From: Paenisporosarcina sp050269735
GTDB taxonomy: Bacteria; Bacillota; Bacilli; Bacillales_A; Planococcaceae
Assembly (NCBI RefSeq): GCF_050269735.1
Contig: NZ_JBNNIX010000004.1
Coordinates: 62,001-126,000 of the forward strand
Length of the DNA stretch: 64,000 bases
Reading direction: 5' to 3'
The notes beneath the pieces are model-generated. The model searched no databases and was not told the DNA's origin. It saw nothing but the letters and a program-made list of their open reading frames with translations. The position numbers and the translations under genes were made by a program. Numbering within the stretch: the first letter of the stretch is position 1; every line of letters begins with the position of its first letter. Shown here piece after piece: positions 50,701 to 58,970 of this stretch.

Positions 50701-51996
50701 ATGTCACAAATCCCTGATGAATCAGGCGTAAATAACAGTCAACCAGAGTGGATAAAAAGTTATATTGATTCTCCTGAAAAGCAACAACAGCTGTATCGTA
50801 GGACATTATGGGTTGTAGTAATCTCACAAATATTTGGCGGAGCAGGTCTAGCAGCAGGAATAACGGTCGGAGCACTTCTTGCACAGGATATGCTCGGAAC
50901 GGATCGTTTTGCAGGAGTTCCGGTCGCCTTGTTTACACTTGGTTCAGCTGGTGCAGCGCTTGCAGTAGGAAGAATTTCTCAACGATTTGGTCGACGTTTT
51001 GGATTGGCCACAGGTTTCATAACTGGTGGAATCGGCGCGGTCGGCGTCGTGACGGCAGCGTTAACAAACAGTATCTTCCTGTTATTTATATCATTACTCA
51101 TCTATGGTTTCGGGACTGCGACCAACCTGCAGGCACGTTATGCAGGAACGGATTTGGCAAGTGCCAAACAACGTGGCAAGGCAATTAGTATTGCCATGGT
51201 TTCTACCACATTCGGTGCTGTTGCAGGTCCGAACTTAGTGGATGTCATGGGCAGTTTTGCGACTTCCATTGGGGTACCGGCTCTTGCAGGGCCTTTCATT
51301 TTAGCAGCCGCAGCTTTTATCGTTGCCGGTTTAGTCTTGCTATTATTCTTACGACCAGATCCGCTTATCGTGGCGAAAGCCATTGCAGAAGATCAGAAAA
51401 TGAGCGAATCTCCGGATCACACTCCACCTGCACCCGTACTTAATAATCGAGGCATTGTCTTGGGGGCAACCGTAATGGTAATCACCCAGATGGTCATGGT
51501 TGCTATTATGACCATGTCAACTGTACATATGAAGCATCATGGACATGGAGCGGGTGATGTCGGCATGGTCATCGGCTTTCATATCGCTGCTATGTATTTG
51601 CCGTCTTTGGTGACTGGAGTTCTAGTAGATAAAGTAGGGCGTATGGGAATCACCATCGCAGCTGGAGTTACGTTGATGGCTGCAGGAATTGTGGCAGCAT
51701 TCGCACCTGTAGATTCCTTATCTGGAATCATCCTAGCACTGATTCTGCTTGGACTAGGCTGGAATTTTGGATTAATTAGTGGAACTGCACTTATCGTTGA
51801 TTCCACAGATCAAACCACTCGCGCGAAGACGCAAGGGAAGGTAGATGTGTTAGTAGCTTTAGCTGGCGCAACAGGAGGCGGATTTTCTGGCATGTTATTC
51901 GCACAGACGAGTTACGCCACACTTTCACTAGGAGGGGGCTTCCTGTCATTGTTGCTCATACCTGTTGTAATCTGGTCACGTAAAATAGCCAAATAA
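50701..51996 (+). CDS. MFS family transporter
   Basis: A 431-residue major facilitator with twelve hydrophobic segments and a 40-residue cytosolic N-terminus. The loop between helices 2 and 3 is VGRISQRFGRRFGLATGFIT, the G-x-x-x-D-R-x-G-R-R-class MFS signature. The centre has a hydrophilic loop (RPDPLIVAKAIAEDQKMSES). The second half has LVDKVGRMGITIAAGVTLMA. Such proteins usually export drugs or metabolites. No substrate can be given. The start is an ATG with AGGAC nearby, rather weak. Confidence 0.85.
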   Translation: MSQIPDESGVNNSQPEWIKSYIDSPEKQQQLYRRTLWVVVISQIFGGAGLAAGITVGALLAQDMLGTDRFAGVPVALFTLGSAGAALAVGRISQRFGRRFGLATGFITGGIGAVGVVTAALTNSIFLLFISLLIYGFGTATNLQARYAGTDLASAKQRGKAISIAMVSTTFGAVAGPNLVDVMGSFATSIGVPALAGPFILAAAAFIVAGLVLLLFLRPDPLIVAKAIAEDQKMSESPDHTPPAPVLNNRGIVLGATVMVITQMVMVAIMTMSTVHMKHHGHGAGDVGMVIGFHIAAMYLPSLVTGVLVDKVGRMGITIAAGVTLMAAGIVAAFAPVDSLSGIILALILLGLGWNFGLISGTALIVDSTDQTTRAKTQGKVDVLVALAGATGGGFSGMLFAQTSYATLSLGGGFLSLLLIPVVIWSRKIAK

Positions 51997-51999
51997 GAT

Positions 52000-52041
52000 A
52001 AAAAGGAGGTCAATTCAAATGTGAATTGACCTCCTTTTGTT
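52000..52041 (+). terminator. Rho-independent terminator after the MFS gene
   Basis: AAAAGGAGGTCAATTC pairs with GAATTGACCTCCTTTT around a 6-base loop. Confidence 0.93.
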
Positions 52042-52124
52042 TATTGAAATATTCTCTGAAAGCTATTGTAAATTTATGTTAAAATTAATTAAATGAAAAT
52101 TTAGTCTTCTAGGAGTGAAGAAGT

Positions 52125-52463
52125 ATGCCAATGGAAGAGGAAACAATGGGAATGTTAATCGGTGGGTTTTCAATTGTAATGGGTATCTCGTTTATTGTCG
52201 TACTGTGGCTCATGCTTTCCAAAGAACGTAAGCCTTTTAAAGTTGCATATGCATGGGTACTTGGGTTCTTCGTGTTCTTTAGTTGGGCGATAGTTCAAGC
52301 TTTACAGACACTCCGATTTGATATAAACCATCCGATGGCCTCTGAAGAAATTTCTCTTCGACTCGGAATTACAGGAGTTTTATGGGCAATCAGTATGTTG
52401 TTTTTGTTATTAGGATTAAGCAAGTTTTCGTCTACCAAGAAGAAAACACTTGAAACAACATAA
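52125..52463 (+). CDS. Hypothetical membrane protein, 112 aa
   Basis: Three hydrophobic segments (MLIGGFSIVMGISFIVVLWL, VAYAWVLGFFVFFSWAIV, GITGVLWAISMLFLLLGL) in 112 residues, ending in lysines. AGGAGTG lies 10 bases before the ATG. Family not recognised. Its own short transcript ends near 52500. Confidence 0.68.
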   Translation: MPMEEETMGMLIGGFSIVMGISFIVVLWLMLSKERKPFKVAYAWVLGFFVFFSWAIVQALQTLRFDINHPMASEEISLRLGITGVLWAISMLFLLLGLSKFSSTKKKTLETT

Positions 52464-52663
52464 AAAAGACAGGAGCACTTGAAAATCGTGTCTTTTATTC
52501 AGATACATCTAATTTCCAAGCGCCAATCAAAATTGCTTTGAGGTTGTAAGAGTTATAGAAGAACAATCTTACTAAAGAAAACCAACAATATTATTTATTA
52601 AAAAACATAAGAATCTATACCATAAGTAATTGTTAATTTGGAATTAAAAAGGGGTTGTTCCAA

Positions 52664-53014
52664 ATGATCGTAATTGATTCTATATTTCTATTTTTATTAT
52701 GGGGAATTCCCCTTTTTCTACTTAGGAAAGAATATAGGAAATTGACTCAAGAAGAGAAAATAGAAATAAAGCAGGAACTGAAACGTCCATCTGTTCTACT
52801 ATCCCATGCAGGAAGTACCGTGTGGATGGCTCTATATGTCACTGGAATAATTACTTCCACTGTGATGTTTCAGCATATTGCTGTCTTCTTATTTATTGTT
52901 TCTAGTATCTCTTCGGGTTTTGTCATGTGGTCAATAAGTATAAAAAGAAGCTTGACCCTATTTGCAATTGCCCTAATTGTATTTCTCGCTTACGGCTACG
53001 GTTTTTTCTGGTAA
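52664..53014 (+). CDS. Hypothetical membrane protein, 116 aa
   Basis: An 116-residue membrane protein with three or four hydrophobic segments (IDSIFLFLLWGIPLFLL, STVWMALYVTGIITSTVMFQ, IAVFLFIVSSISSGFVMW, LTLFAIALIVFLAYGYGFFW). ATG 52664 is chosen because AAGGGG lies about 10 bases upstream; the frame is open three codons further to a TTG inside that site. Family not recognised. It starts the run of closely packed accessory genes to 59.6 kb. Confidence 0.65.
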   Translation: MIVIDSIFLFLLWGIPLFLLRKEYRKLTQEEKIEIKQELKRPSVLLSHAGSTVWMALYVTGIITSTVMFQHIAVFLFIVSSISSGFVMWSISIKRSLTLFAIALIVFLAYGYGFFW

Positions 53015-53123
53015 TGAACTAGTTTCGTGCAGTGAATGAAAAGAAAAAATCGTGGAGAATTGGCTGCTAAAAAGGTCTATTGCTTACTTAATTAAACGAT
53101 ACATAAAAAATGGAGGTTTTCTT

Positions 53124-53477
53124 TTGAAAAGTCCTATTTTAAATCAAATCGGCACGGTTTTTATACCTGTAAGTAACATAGAAAAATCGCGGGATTGGTA
53201 TTGTGACCTTTTAGGTATCCCAGCAGATGAGGATATCCAGTTCGGTCATATTTATGTCATACCTATGAGTGGCACAGGGATTGTTTTGGATAGCAAAATC
53301 TTCTCAGAAGATAAGATCATTAAAACACCTTTGTTCCATCTCAATACAACAAATATCGAAGAAGCATATCAGTACTTGAAGGAAAAACAGGTTGAATTAA
53401 TAACAGAAATCGAACATGATCACTATTTTAATTTACTAGACCCAGATGGAAATCATTTAATGATATGTAAGTGCTAA
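53124..53477 (+). CDS. VOC family protein
   Basis: A 117-residue VOC protein from a TTG start with TGGAGG 7 bases upstream. It has LNQIGTVFIPVSNIEKSRDW, WYCDLLGIPADEDIQFGHIY and HYFNLLDPDGNHLMIC, the usual single-domain layout with metal ligands at the strand ends. The longer open frame upstream is not translated by any visible site. Substrate unknown. A GNAT gene follows 24 bases downstream. Confidence 0.86.
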   Translation: MKSPILNQIGTVFIPVSNIEKSRDWYCDLLGIPADEDIQFGHIYVIPMSGTGIVLDSKIFSEDKIIKTPLFHLNTTNIEEAYQYLKEKQVELITEIEHDHYFNLLDPDGNHLMICKC

Positions 53478-53501
53478 TTAACAGGCTAAGAGGAGAAAAA
53501 A

Positions 53502-53930
53502 ATGAGTTATCACATCACAAGAGAAAACAATCATGAAGACAAAGAACATGTGAATAATCAGCTGTTTTATTATAACTTGGCTCATTTCCCTGAGGATTTA
53601 AGAGGCCGATATGAACAAATAAGTTTATATCTTAAAGATGAAAATGGTCGTGTTCGAGGTGGGTTATTAGGCGAAGTGTGTTGGAATTGGTTAGAGATTC
53701 ACACATTAATGGTAGATGAAGATATTCGGAAATTTGGATATGGTTCAAAACTTTTGTCAGAAATCGAGCAAATTGCATTAGAGAAAAAATGCGATTTTAT
53801 AAAGGTAGATACCTTAAGTTTTCAAGCGTTAGATTTCTATGAAAAAAATGGCTATCAAGTATTCGGAAGTATTGATAATGTGGGCAGGGAATTCAAGCAT
53901 TATTATTTGAAAAAGGATTTAAATATATAA
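53502..53930 (+). CDS. GNAT family N-acetyltransferase
   Basis: A 142-residue GNAT enzyme. It begins MSYHITRENNHEDKEHVNNQ, has RVRGGLLGEVCWNWLEIHTL, the acetyl-CoA loop DIRKFGYGSKLLSEIEQIAL, and FQALDFYEKNGYQVFGSID at the end. AGGAGAAAAA is 7 bases before the ATG. Follows the VOC gene closely and may share its transcript. Confidence 0.9.
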   Translation: MSYHITRENNHEDKEHVNNQLFYYNLAHFPEDLRGRYEQISLYLKDENGRVRGGLLGEVCWNWLEIHTLMVDEDIRKFGYGSKLLSEIEQIALEKKCDFIKVDTLSFQALDFYEKNGYQVFGSIDNVGREFKHYYLKKDLNI

Positions 53931-53961
53931 AGTTGGCGTTTTTTTAGGAAGGTGAGGACCA

Positions 53962-54750
53962 ATGATTAAAGTGGTCTTATTTGACCTAGATGGTACATTA
54001 TTAGACCGGGACCGATCAGTAAAAGACTTTATTGGCTACCAATATGAGCGATTGAATAAACGGGTAGGTCATATTCCCAAAAACGTATATATGTCTAGAT
54101 TTATTGAGTTAGATCGCCGTGGCTATGTCTGGAAAGATAAAGTATATCAACAGTTAGTCACTGAATTTCAGATTACTGGTGTCGATTGGGCGTATTTACT
54201 TGAAGACTATAAAAGTGAATTCAAGAATCATTGTTTCCCATTTCCTAATCTCCACCTTATGTTGGGAGAATTAAGAAGCAATAATCTTGTTTTAGGAATC
54301 ATCACTAATGGATATGGTCAGTTCCAAATGGATAATATTAAGGCTTTAGGTATTGAAGCGTATTTTGAAATCATCTTAGTCTCTGAATGGGAAGGAATTA
54401 AAAAACCTGACCCTCAAATATTTATGAGAGCATTGGATCAACTTAATGTGACCCCAGTTCAAAGTGTATTTGTCGGAGATCATCCAGAAAATGATGTGAA
54501 AGCAGCCAAAAATGCTGGAATGAAAAGTATGTGGAAAAGAGATTCTCAATGGAATCAAGTGAATCCGGATTACATAGTAACTGATTTGGCAGATATAACT
54601 TCCATCATTATTAATGTAAATAAAGAAACAACTTTGCGAGCTAGGGGAACTTTCTCAAGAAAACATGAAGTTAAAGCTAATGAACTTTCTGAAAAAGCGG
54701 TTACAAAAGGTATTTCACTTTCACCTACAGTTACACGCAAAGTTACATAA
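53962..54750 (+). CDS. HAD superfamily hydrolase with unusual C-terminal tail
   Basis: A 262-residue HAD phosphatase of the YfnB/PynA group. The motifs are VVLFDLDGTLLDRDRSVKDF (motif I), LVLGIITNGYGQFQMDNIKA (motif II), IKKPDPQIF (motif III Lys) and VFVGDHPENDVKAAKNAGMK (motif IV). The fold ends near residue 220 (IVTDLADITSIIINV). The last 38 residues (TTLRARGTFSRKHEVKANEL and so on) are basic and not part of the fold in relatives. They may be a frameshift read-through, a fused fragment or a real tail. The start has GGTGAGG 8 bases upstream. Substrate unknown. Confidence 0.87.
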   Translation: MIKVVLFDLDGTLLDRDRSVKDFIGYQYERLNKRVGHIPKNVYMSRFIELDRRGYVWKDKVYQQLVTEFQITGVDWAYLLEDYKSEFKNHCFPFPNLHLMLGELRSNNLVLGIITNGYGQFQMDNIKALGIEAYFEIILVSEWEGIKKPDPQIFMRALDQLNVTPVQSVFVGDHPENDVKAAKNAGMKSMWKRDSQWNQVNPDYIVTDLADITSIIINVNKETTLRARGTFSRKHEVKANELSEKAVTKGISLSPTVTRKVT

Positions 54751-54766
54751 TTAATCTAAAAGTGGG

Positions 54767-54952
54767 ATGTGTTTTGTAATGATGCTATTTAATCTTATAA
54801 GCCTCATATTAACAATAATTATTTTTGGGTTTGGGCTACATTTTGCATTTTTTAAGAAAAATAAAAATAGAAATAGTTTTATAATTGGCTACGCTTATTT
54901 GTTTGCCGGAGTTATAGGTTTGTTTATAACGATGTCATTCTTTTGTGATTGA
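54767..54952 (+). CDS. Small membrane protein, 61 aa
   Basis: A 61-residue protein with two membrane segments (LFNLISLILTIIIFGFGLHF and GYAYLFAGVIGLFITMSFF) and a basic loop between (KKNKNRNS). The ATG has only a weak AAAGTGGG site. It starts 16 bases after the HAD gene stop and probably rides on its transcript. No family recognised, and it could be a membrane-hairpin protein of any kind. Confidence 0.5.
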   Translation: MCFVMMLFNLISLILTIIIFGFGLHFAFFKKNKNRNSFIIGYAYLFAGVIGLFITMSFFCD

Positions 54953-54976
54953 AATAAATCTAAAGCGAGGTACCTC

Positions 54977-55339
54977 ATGGAGTTTTATTCATTTAACAAA
55001 GAAAGTGGTAAGCAGATTTCAAAATTCAATTCGGATTTTATTATGTCTCGTATTATCCAAACTGATAAGGCAACTAACATTGGATGTATGCATTTAGAAA
55101 AGAATGGAATTGTAGGCTACCACCAAGCCGTCGTACCACAACTTTTGCTGATCTTAACAGGAGAAGGTATTGTACGTAATGATCAAGAAGAAGACGTTAA
55201 AGTCCAGGCTGGAGAAGCTGTATTTTGGGAGAAGGATGAGTGGCACGAAACGAAAACAATTGAAGGATTAACGGCTATTGTTATTGAAAGTATTGAACTA
55301 AATCCTTCTTTATTTATGCCAGTAAAAAAAGAGATTTAG
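54977..55339 (+). CDS. Cupin domain protein
   Basis: A 120-residue single-cupin protein. Motif 1 is NGIVGYHQAVVPQLLLILTG and motif 2 is AGEAVFWEKDEWHETKTIEG. The metal ligands of other cupins are only partly kept (one His in each motif). The start has AGCGAGGT 6 bases upstream. A small-molecule binding or isomerase role is possible. Confidence 0.85.
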   Translation: MEFYSFNKESGKQISKFNSDFIMSRIIQTDKATNIGCMHLEKNGIVGYHQAVVPQLLLILTGEGIVRNDQEEDVKVQAGEAVFWEKDEWHETKTIEGLTAIVIESIELNPSLFMPVKKEI

Positions 55340-55388
55340 TTTTGTAACCGATGTTTTACATTGAGCAAAAAATGGGTGGGTTAAATAA

Positions 55389-55826
55389 ATGAGAATTCAA
55401 AAAGCAACATTAAACGAGCTTGATTCACTAACAGAACTATTTGATTTATACAGGTTATTCTATAAACAAAAATCTGATCTTGAAGGAGCAAGAGAATTTT
55501 TAAGAAAAAGGATGATTCACGAAGAGTCAGTAGTATTTATAGCATTTGATGAAAATAATTCTGTTGGTTTCGTTCAGCTATTTCCTATATTCTCTTCAGT
55601 AAGTATGCAACGTTCATGGGTTTTAAATGATTTATATGTAAAAGAAAATGCTCGTAAAAAAGGGGCTGCAGAGAAACTGATTAATATGGCCATTCAATTT
55701 GCTGAAGAAACAGGTGCAAAAGGAGTTTCACTTGAGACAGGTAAGGAAAACTTCCCAGCACAACGACTTTACGAAAGAATTGGTTTTGTAAGAGAGTCAA
55801 ATCATTTTTATTATTTTTCAATTTAG
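55389..55826 (+). CDS. GNAT family N-acetyltransferase
   Basis: A 145-residue GNAT enzyme. It begins MRIQKATLNELDSLTELFDL, has WVLNDLYVKENARKKGAAEK (the acetyl-CoA loop) and ends with GKENFPAQRLYERIGFVRES. The start has GGGTGGG, a weak site. The acceptor is unknown. It belongs to the run of small plus-strand genes. Confidence 0.9.
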   Translation: MRIQKATLNELDSLTELFDLYRLFYKQKSDLEGAREFLRKRMIHEESVVFIAFDENNSVGFVQLFPIFSSVSMQRSWVLNDLYVKENARKKGAAEKLINMAIQFAEETGAKGVSLETGKENFPAQRLYERIGFVRESNHFYYFSI

Positions 55827-55885
55827 TAGTGATATACCCGCGATGTGTATGCATGTAAAAGGTTAATTTTAGGGGTTGGGACTGA

Positions 55886-56479
55886 ATGCAAGATTGCATA
55901 CTTTCGAGTTTGAAAGAAATTCCAAAAGTTAAACAAGGTCAAAGGTTAGTTCTAGGAATAGATGGATTAAGTCGTTCTGGAAAAACAACTTTTGTAAAAA
56001 ACGTTGAACAGCATTTCCAAGAAAAAGATATCCCTTTGTTCATTTTTCATATTGATGACTACATAGTTGAGAGAAATAACCGTTATAACACTGGTCGTGA
56101 AGAGTGGTATGAGTATTACCATTTGCAATGGGATACGGAGTGGTTAAAAGATCATTTGTTCAAGAAACTTAAATCGTCCGAGGAACTACATTTACTAACA
56201 TACGATGCTTCATCCGATACACGAAAATCACAAGTCGTCAGTTTCCCTGAGACTTGTCTTATTATCATCGAAGGGGTATTTCTACAACGAAAAGAGTGGC
56301 GAAGTTTTTATGATTATTTGATTTACTTGGATTGTCCGAGAGAGAAAAGATTTAATCGTGAAAGTGAAACAACACAGCTAAATATTGAGAAATTTAGAAA
56401 TAGATACTGGAAAGCAGAAGATTATTATTTGGAGACTGAATCTCCTAAGAAACAAGCAGATATGATATTCCTAAATTAA
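55886..56479 (+). CDS. Uridine-kinase-like P-loop kinase
   Basis: A 197-residue P-loop protein of the uridine kinase/phosphoribulokinase type. Walker A is GIDGLSRSGKTTFVKNV. Walker B and lid are FHIDDYIVERNNRYNTGREE and CLIIIEGVFLQRKEWRSFYD. YLDCPREKRFNRE is the LID-like arginine region. It probably phosphorylates a nucleoside or other small molecule. Its true substrate cannot be told. The start is ATG with GGGTTGG upstream, a modest site. Confidence 0.85.
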   Translation: MQDCILSSLKEIPKVKQGQRLVLGIDGLSRSGKTTFVKNVEQHFQEKDIPLFIFHIDDYIVERNNRYNTGREEWYEYYHLQWDTEWLKDHLFKKLKSSEELHLLTYDASSDTRKSQVVSFPETCLIIIEGVFLQRKEWRSFYDYLIYLDCPREKRFNRESETTQLNIEKFRNRYWKAEDYYLETESPKKQADMIFLN

Positions 56480-56570
56480 ATCGGTGCATGAGTCAAAATC
56501 AACGAGCTGCTAGAACAGCTCTTTTTTCCTATCATCAGGAAAGAAACATTAACAAAGTGAGGTGGACCTA

Positions 56571-57335
56571 TTGAAACTAACGAAATATACAATGGAAACG
56601 TCTAAAGGAAAGCTACAATATAATATTTGTGAAAACGGCAAACCAAATATTGTATTGATTAATGGTGGTTCAGGGCCATTAGAAGGTTGGATGAAAGTAC
56701 TACCGGAAATTTCGGAGTCATCATCTGTATTTGCTTACAATCGTTTTGGAGTTAGTGGTAGTGATAAACCACAAGAATCACAAGATGGATTCACCATTAT
56801 TAATACTCTTCGCGAAGCTTTAACAATCGTGGGATTTGAACCTCCATTCTTATTAGTTGGACATTCCTTAGGTGGATTATATGCAAATTTGTATGCTCGA
56901 CTTTATCCAGAAGAGGTAACGGGAATAGTCTTTTTAGAATCCAGCCACCCGAAAGATTTAAGTCTAAATCAATATCAAGGTAAGTCCGTACGAGCAATCA
57001 ATAAAATGTTTACACTGTTTGATTCCTTGTCCCCACATAAACAATTCATTGAAGTTCATTTTGTGAAAGAAACTGTGAATCAAATTCAACAATTAGATGC
57101 TTTCCCCGAAATACCTGTAATTGTCATTACGGGTGGAAAAGAAAATCGAATGATGCCAAAGGATATTCGGAAAAAACGACTTGCGAATCAATTGGAACTA
57201 CTGACAATCTCTAAAAATAGTAGACATATTATCGCGGAAAAAAGTGGACACTTCCCCCAATTAACAGAACCATCAGTCGTCATTGAAGCGATTAAAGATT
57301 GTGTAAAACAAATACAAACGAAAACACGAAATTAA
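56571..57335 (+). CDS. Alpha/beta hydrolase
   Basis: A 254-residue serine hydrolase of the alpha/beta fold. The oxyanion strand is IVLINGGSGPLEGWMKVLPE, the nucleophile elbow is FLLVGHSLGGLYANLYARLY (Ser in GHSLG), the acid lies near VIVITGGKEN, and the His is in IIAEKSGHFPQLTEP. The TTG at 56571 has GAGGTGG 8 bases upstream; a GTG three codons earlier sits inside that site. Substrate unknown; esterase, lactonase or similar. Confidence 0.9.
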   Translation: MKLTKYTMETSKGKLQYNICENGKPNIVLINGGSGPLEGWMKVLPEISESSSVFAYNRFGVSGSDKPQESQDGFTIINTLREALTIVGFEPPFLLVGHSLGGLYANLYARLYPEEVTGIVFLESSHPKDLSLNQYQGKSVRAINKMFTLFDSLSPHKQFIEVHFVKETVNQIQQLDAFPEIPVIVITGGKENRMMPKDIRKKRLANQLELLTISKNSRHIIAEKSGHFPQLTEPSVVIEAIKDCVKQIQTKTRN

Positions 57336-57344
57336 CTTTAAGTA

Positions 57345-57776
57345 GTGTGTGAAAGTACGGTGGGTAATTTGAGAGACAGAGCAGGAGTTATTATCATAGA
57401 AAAAAATCAGGTTGCGCTGATTAAAAGAATTAGGAACAATTCGGTTTATTATGTTTTCCCTGGTGGAGGTATTGAGGAGGGGGAAGATCCTGAAACAGCG
57501 GCAAAGAGAGAAGCCTTTGAGGAATTAGGTGTAAATGTAAATGTGAGTGAGTGCTTTTCAAAGGTTGAGTTTAACGGTACACAATACTTTTTCTTAGCTG
57601 AAATTGTTGACGGAACTTTTGGCACAGGACAGGGTGAAGAATACACCCGTGTAAATAGTGATAGAGGTACATATTTGCCAATACGGATCGATATTGAAAA
57701 CCTATCAAACCTTGACGTTAAGCCTAAAGAAGTTGCTATAAAAGTCCAGTCCATCTTCAACAACAGCACAAACTAA
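57345..57776 (+). CDS. Nudix hydrolase
   Basis: A 143-residue Nudix enzyme. The box is complete: GGGIEEGEDPETAAKREAF then EELGV, matching GX5EX7REUXEEXGU. It begins RDRAGVIIIEKNQVALIKRI, and NSVYYVFPGGGIEEGE leads into the box. It hydrolyses nucleoside diphosphates linked to another group; the target cannot be told. The GTG start at 57345 lacks a clear site, and an in-frame GTG or TTG a few codons later may be used. The alpha/beta hydrolase gene ends 9 bases before it. Confidence 0.9.
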   Translation: MCESTVGNLRDRAGVIIIEKNQVALIKRIRNNSVYYVFPGGGIEEGEDPETAAKREAFEELGVNVNVSECFSKVEFNGTQYFFLAEIVDGTFGTGQGEEYTRVNSDRGTYLPIRIDIENLSNLDVKPKEVAIKVQSIFNNSTN

Positions 57777-57798
57777 TTTTTTCAGGGAGTGATATTTA

Positions 57799-58350
57799 TT
57801 GCAATATTTTATTGGGATTGTACCTTCAGATGAATACAAAATAAAACTAATAGAATTTCAGCAGAAATGGAAAAATAACCGGATTACAGATGTTGTCGAA
57901 CCACATATCACGCTGAAGGCGCAAGGTGGATTATCCCCAGATGAAGAGTGGTTAGGTAAAGTTAGAGAAGTATGTCATAACTTTCAACCCTTTCAAATAA
58001 CACTGGATCAACCAATGTTATTCGGAGACGACATTCTTTATTTAAGTGCAAATTCAGAAGAATTATTTGAATTACATAGAAGTATTGTCCAAGAAGTTTC
58101 TCCTTCCAAGGACTTAATTAAAAAGTATTTTGAACTCGAAGATTTTGTGCCACATCTGACGCTAGGAAAAACAACTTATGGTTTATCAAAGCTGGAACTT
58201 ATAGATATGAAAGAATTAGCAGAGAAAGAACTTAGCCCTTTTCCTACTTTCGATGTTAGATTTGTAAGAGTTTATCAAGAGATTGAAACAAATAAGTATA
58301 TAAAGTATTTAGATATTCCTTTAAATCGCTTTGTTAAGGAAGATCTTTAA
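57799..58350 (+). CDS. 2H phosphoesterase (2'-5' RNA ligase-like)
   Basis: A 183-residue two-histidine phosphoesterase. Two HxTx motifs are seen, VEPHITLKAQGG near residue 33 and FVPHLTLGKTTYG near residue 115, the catalytic pair of the LigT/YjcG superfamily. These enzymes open 2',3'-cyclic phosphates or 2'-5' linkages. The start is TTG with AGGGAGTG upstream. It directly follows the Nudix gene (23 bases) in the same run, so both may act on nucleotides. Substrate unknown. Confidence 0.9.
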   Translation: MQYFIGIVPSDEYKIKLIEFQQKWKNNRITDVVEPHITLKAQGGLSPDEEWLGKVREVCHNFQPFQITLDQPMLFGDDILYLSANSEELFELHRSIVQEVSPSKDLIKKYFELEDFVPHLTLGKTTYGLSKLELIDMKELAEKELSPFPTFDVRFVRVYQEIETNKYIKYLDIPLNRFVKEDL

Positions 58351-58376
58351 ATAAAAACATTATTGGAGGTACATTT

Positions 58377-58724
58377 ATGTTTTATAGGAGAAAATTTTAC
58401 ACAGTTAAAATCGATTTTGTAGAGAAATTTAATGAACATTTCAACAAAACTAATTTACCTAATCAACTAAAGTACGGAGCACGTTTGGTAGGGCGATGGA
58501 TGAAGGATAACAAAGATAATACCGTAGAAATTTTTGCCATTTGGGAATATGACAGTTATGAGGATTACATAGAAATAGAGAATAATGTAAAAGGTGACGC
58601 TGCTCACGTAAAACGAATTAAAGACTGGTACGAGAAAAATGGTGGTAGAGATCATGTTTATAGTGAATATATATTGGAAGTCAGAAACGAACCGTTATTG
58701 TCCACTCTAAATAAAGAAAACTAA
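58377..58724 (+). CDS. NIPSNAP-like ferredoxin-fold protein
   Basis: A 115-residue protein: RKFYTVKIDFVEKFNEHFNK, then GARLVGRWMKDNKDNTVEIF with AIWEYDSYEDYIEIENNVKG. The 'R.Y.V...F...FN.....LP.Q..YGA.L.G.W' layout is typical of NIPSNAP/EthD-type dimeric alpha-beta barrels. GGAGG lies 8 bases before the ATG. No catalytic residues can be named and the function is unknown. Confidence 0.85.
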   Translation: MFYRRKFYTVKIDFVEKFNEHFNKTNLPNQLKYGARLVGRWMKDNKDNTVEIFAIWEYDSYEDYIEIENNVKGDAAHVKRIKDWYEKNGGRDHVYSEYILEVRNEPLLSTLNKEN

Positions 58725-58857
58725 GGATACTGTGAACTATTTGTTCAACTGACGAGTCCTAGTTTTCCTCAAACAATTCTTTATTTGCAAGATACTATAA
58801 TGCACTAATTGCGAATTTCCGATTTTTTCACATTCATAAAAGATACTGCCATTAACT

Positions 58858-58882
58858 TAACGGGTTCTCTTTTGGAGTACAA
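58858..58882 (+). repeat. Left copy of a perfect 25-bp inverted repeat
   Basis: AACGGGTTCTCTTTTGGAG within 58858-58882. The exact reverse complement stands at 59784-59808, on the other side of the nucleosidase-like gene. The minus strand of this copy and the plus strand of the other both encode LYSKREPV. Confidence 0.88.
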
Positions 58883-58970
58883 CCAATTGTTGATGAACAG
58901 AGTAAAGAAAGATAGGATAAAAATGAAATTCAGACCGTGTGCATTCAATAATTCGTAGGGTGATAAATCG

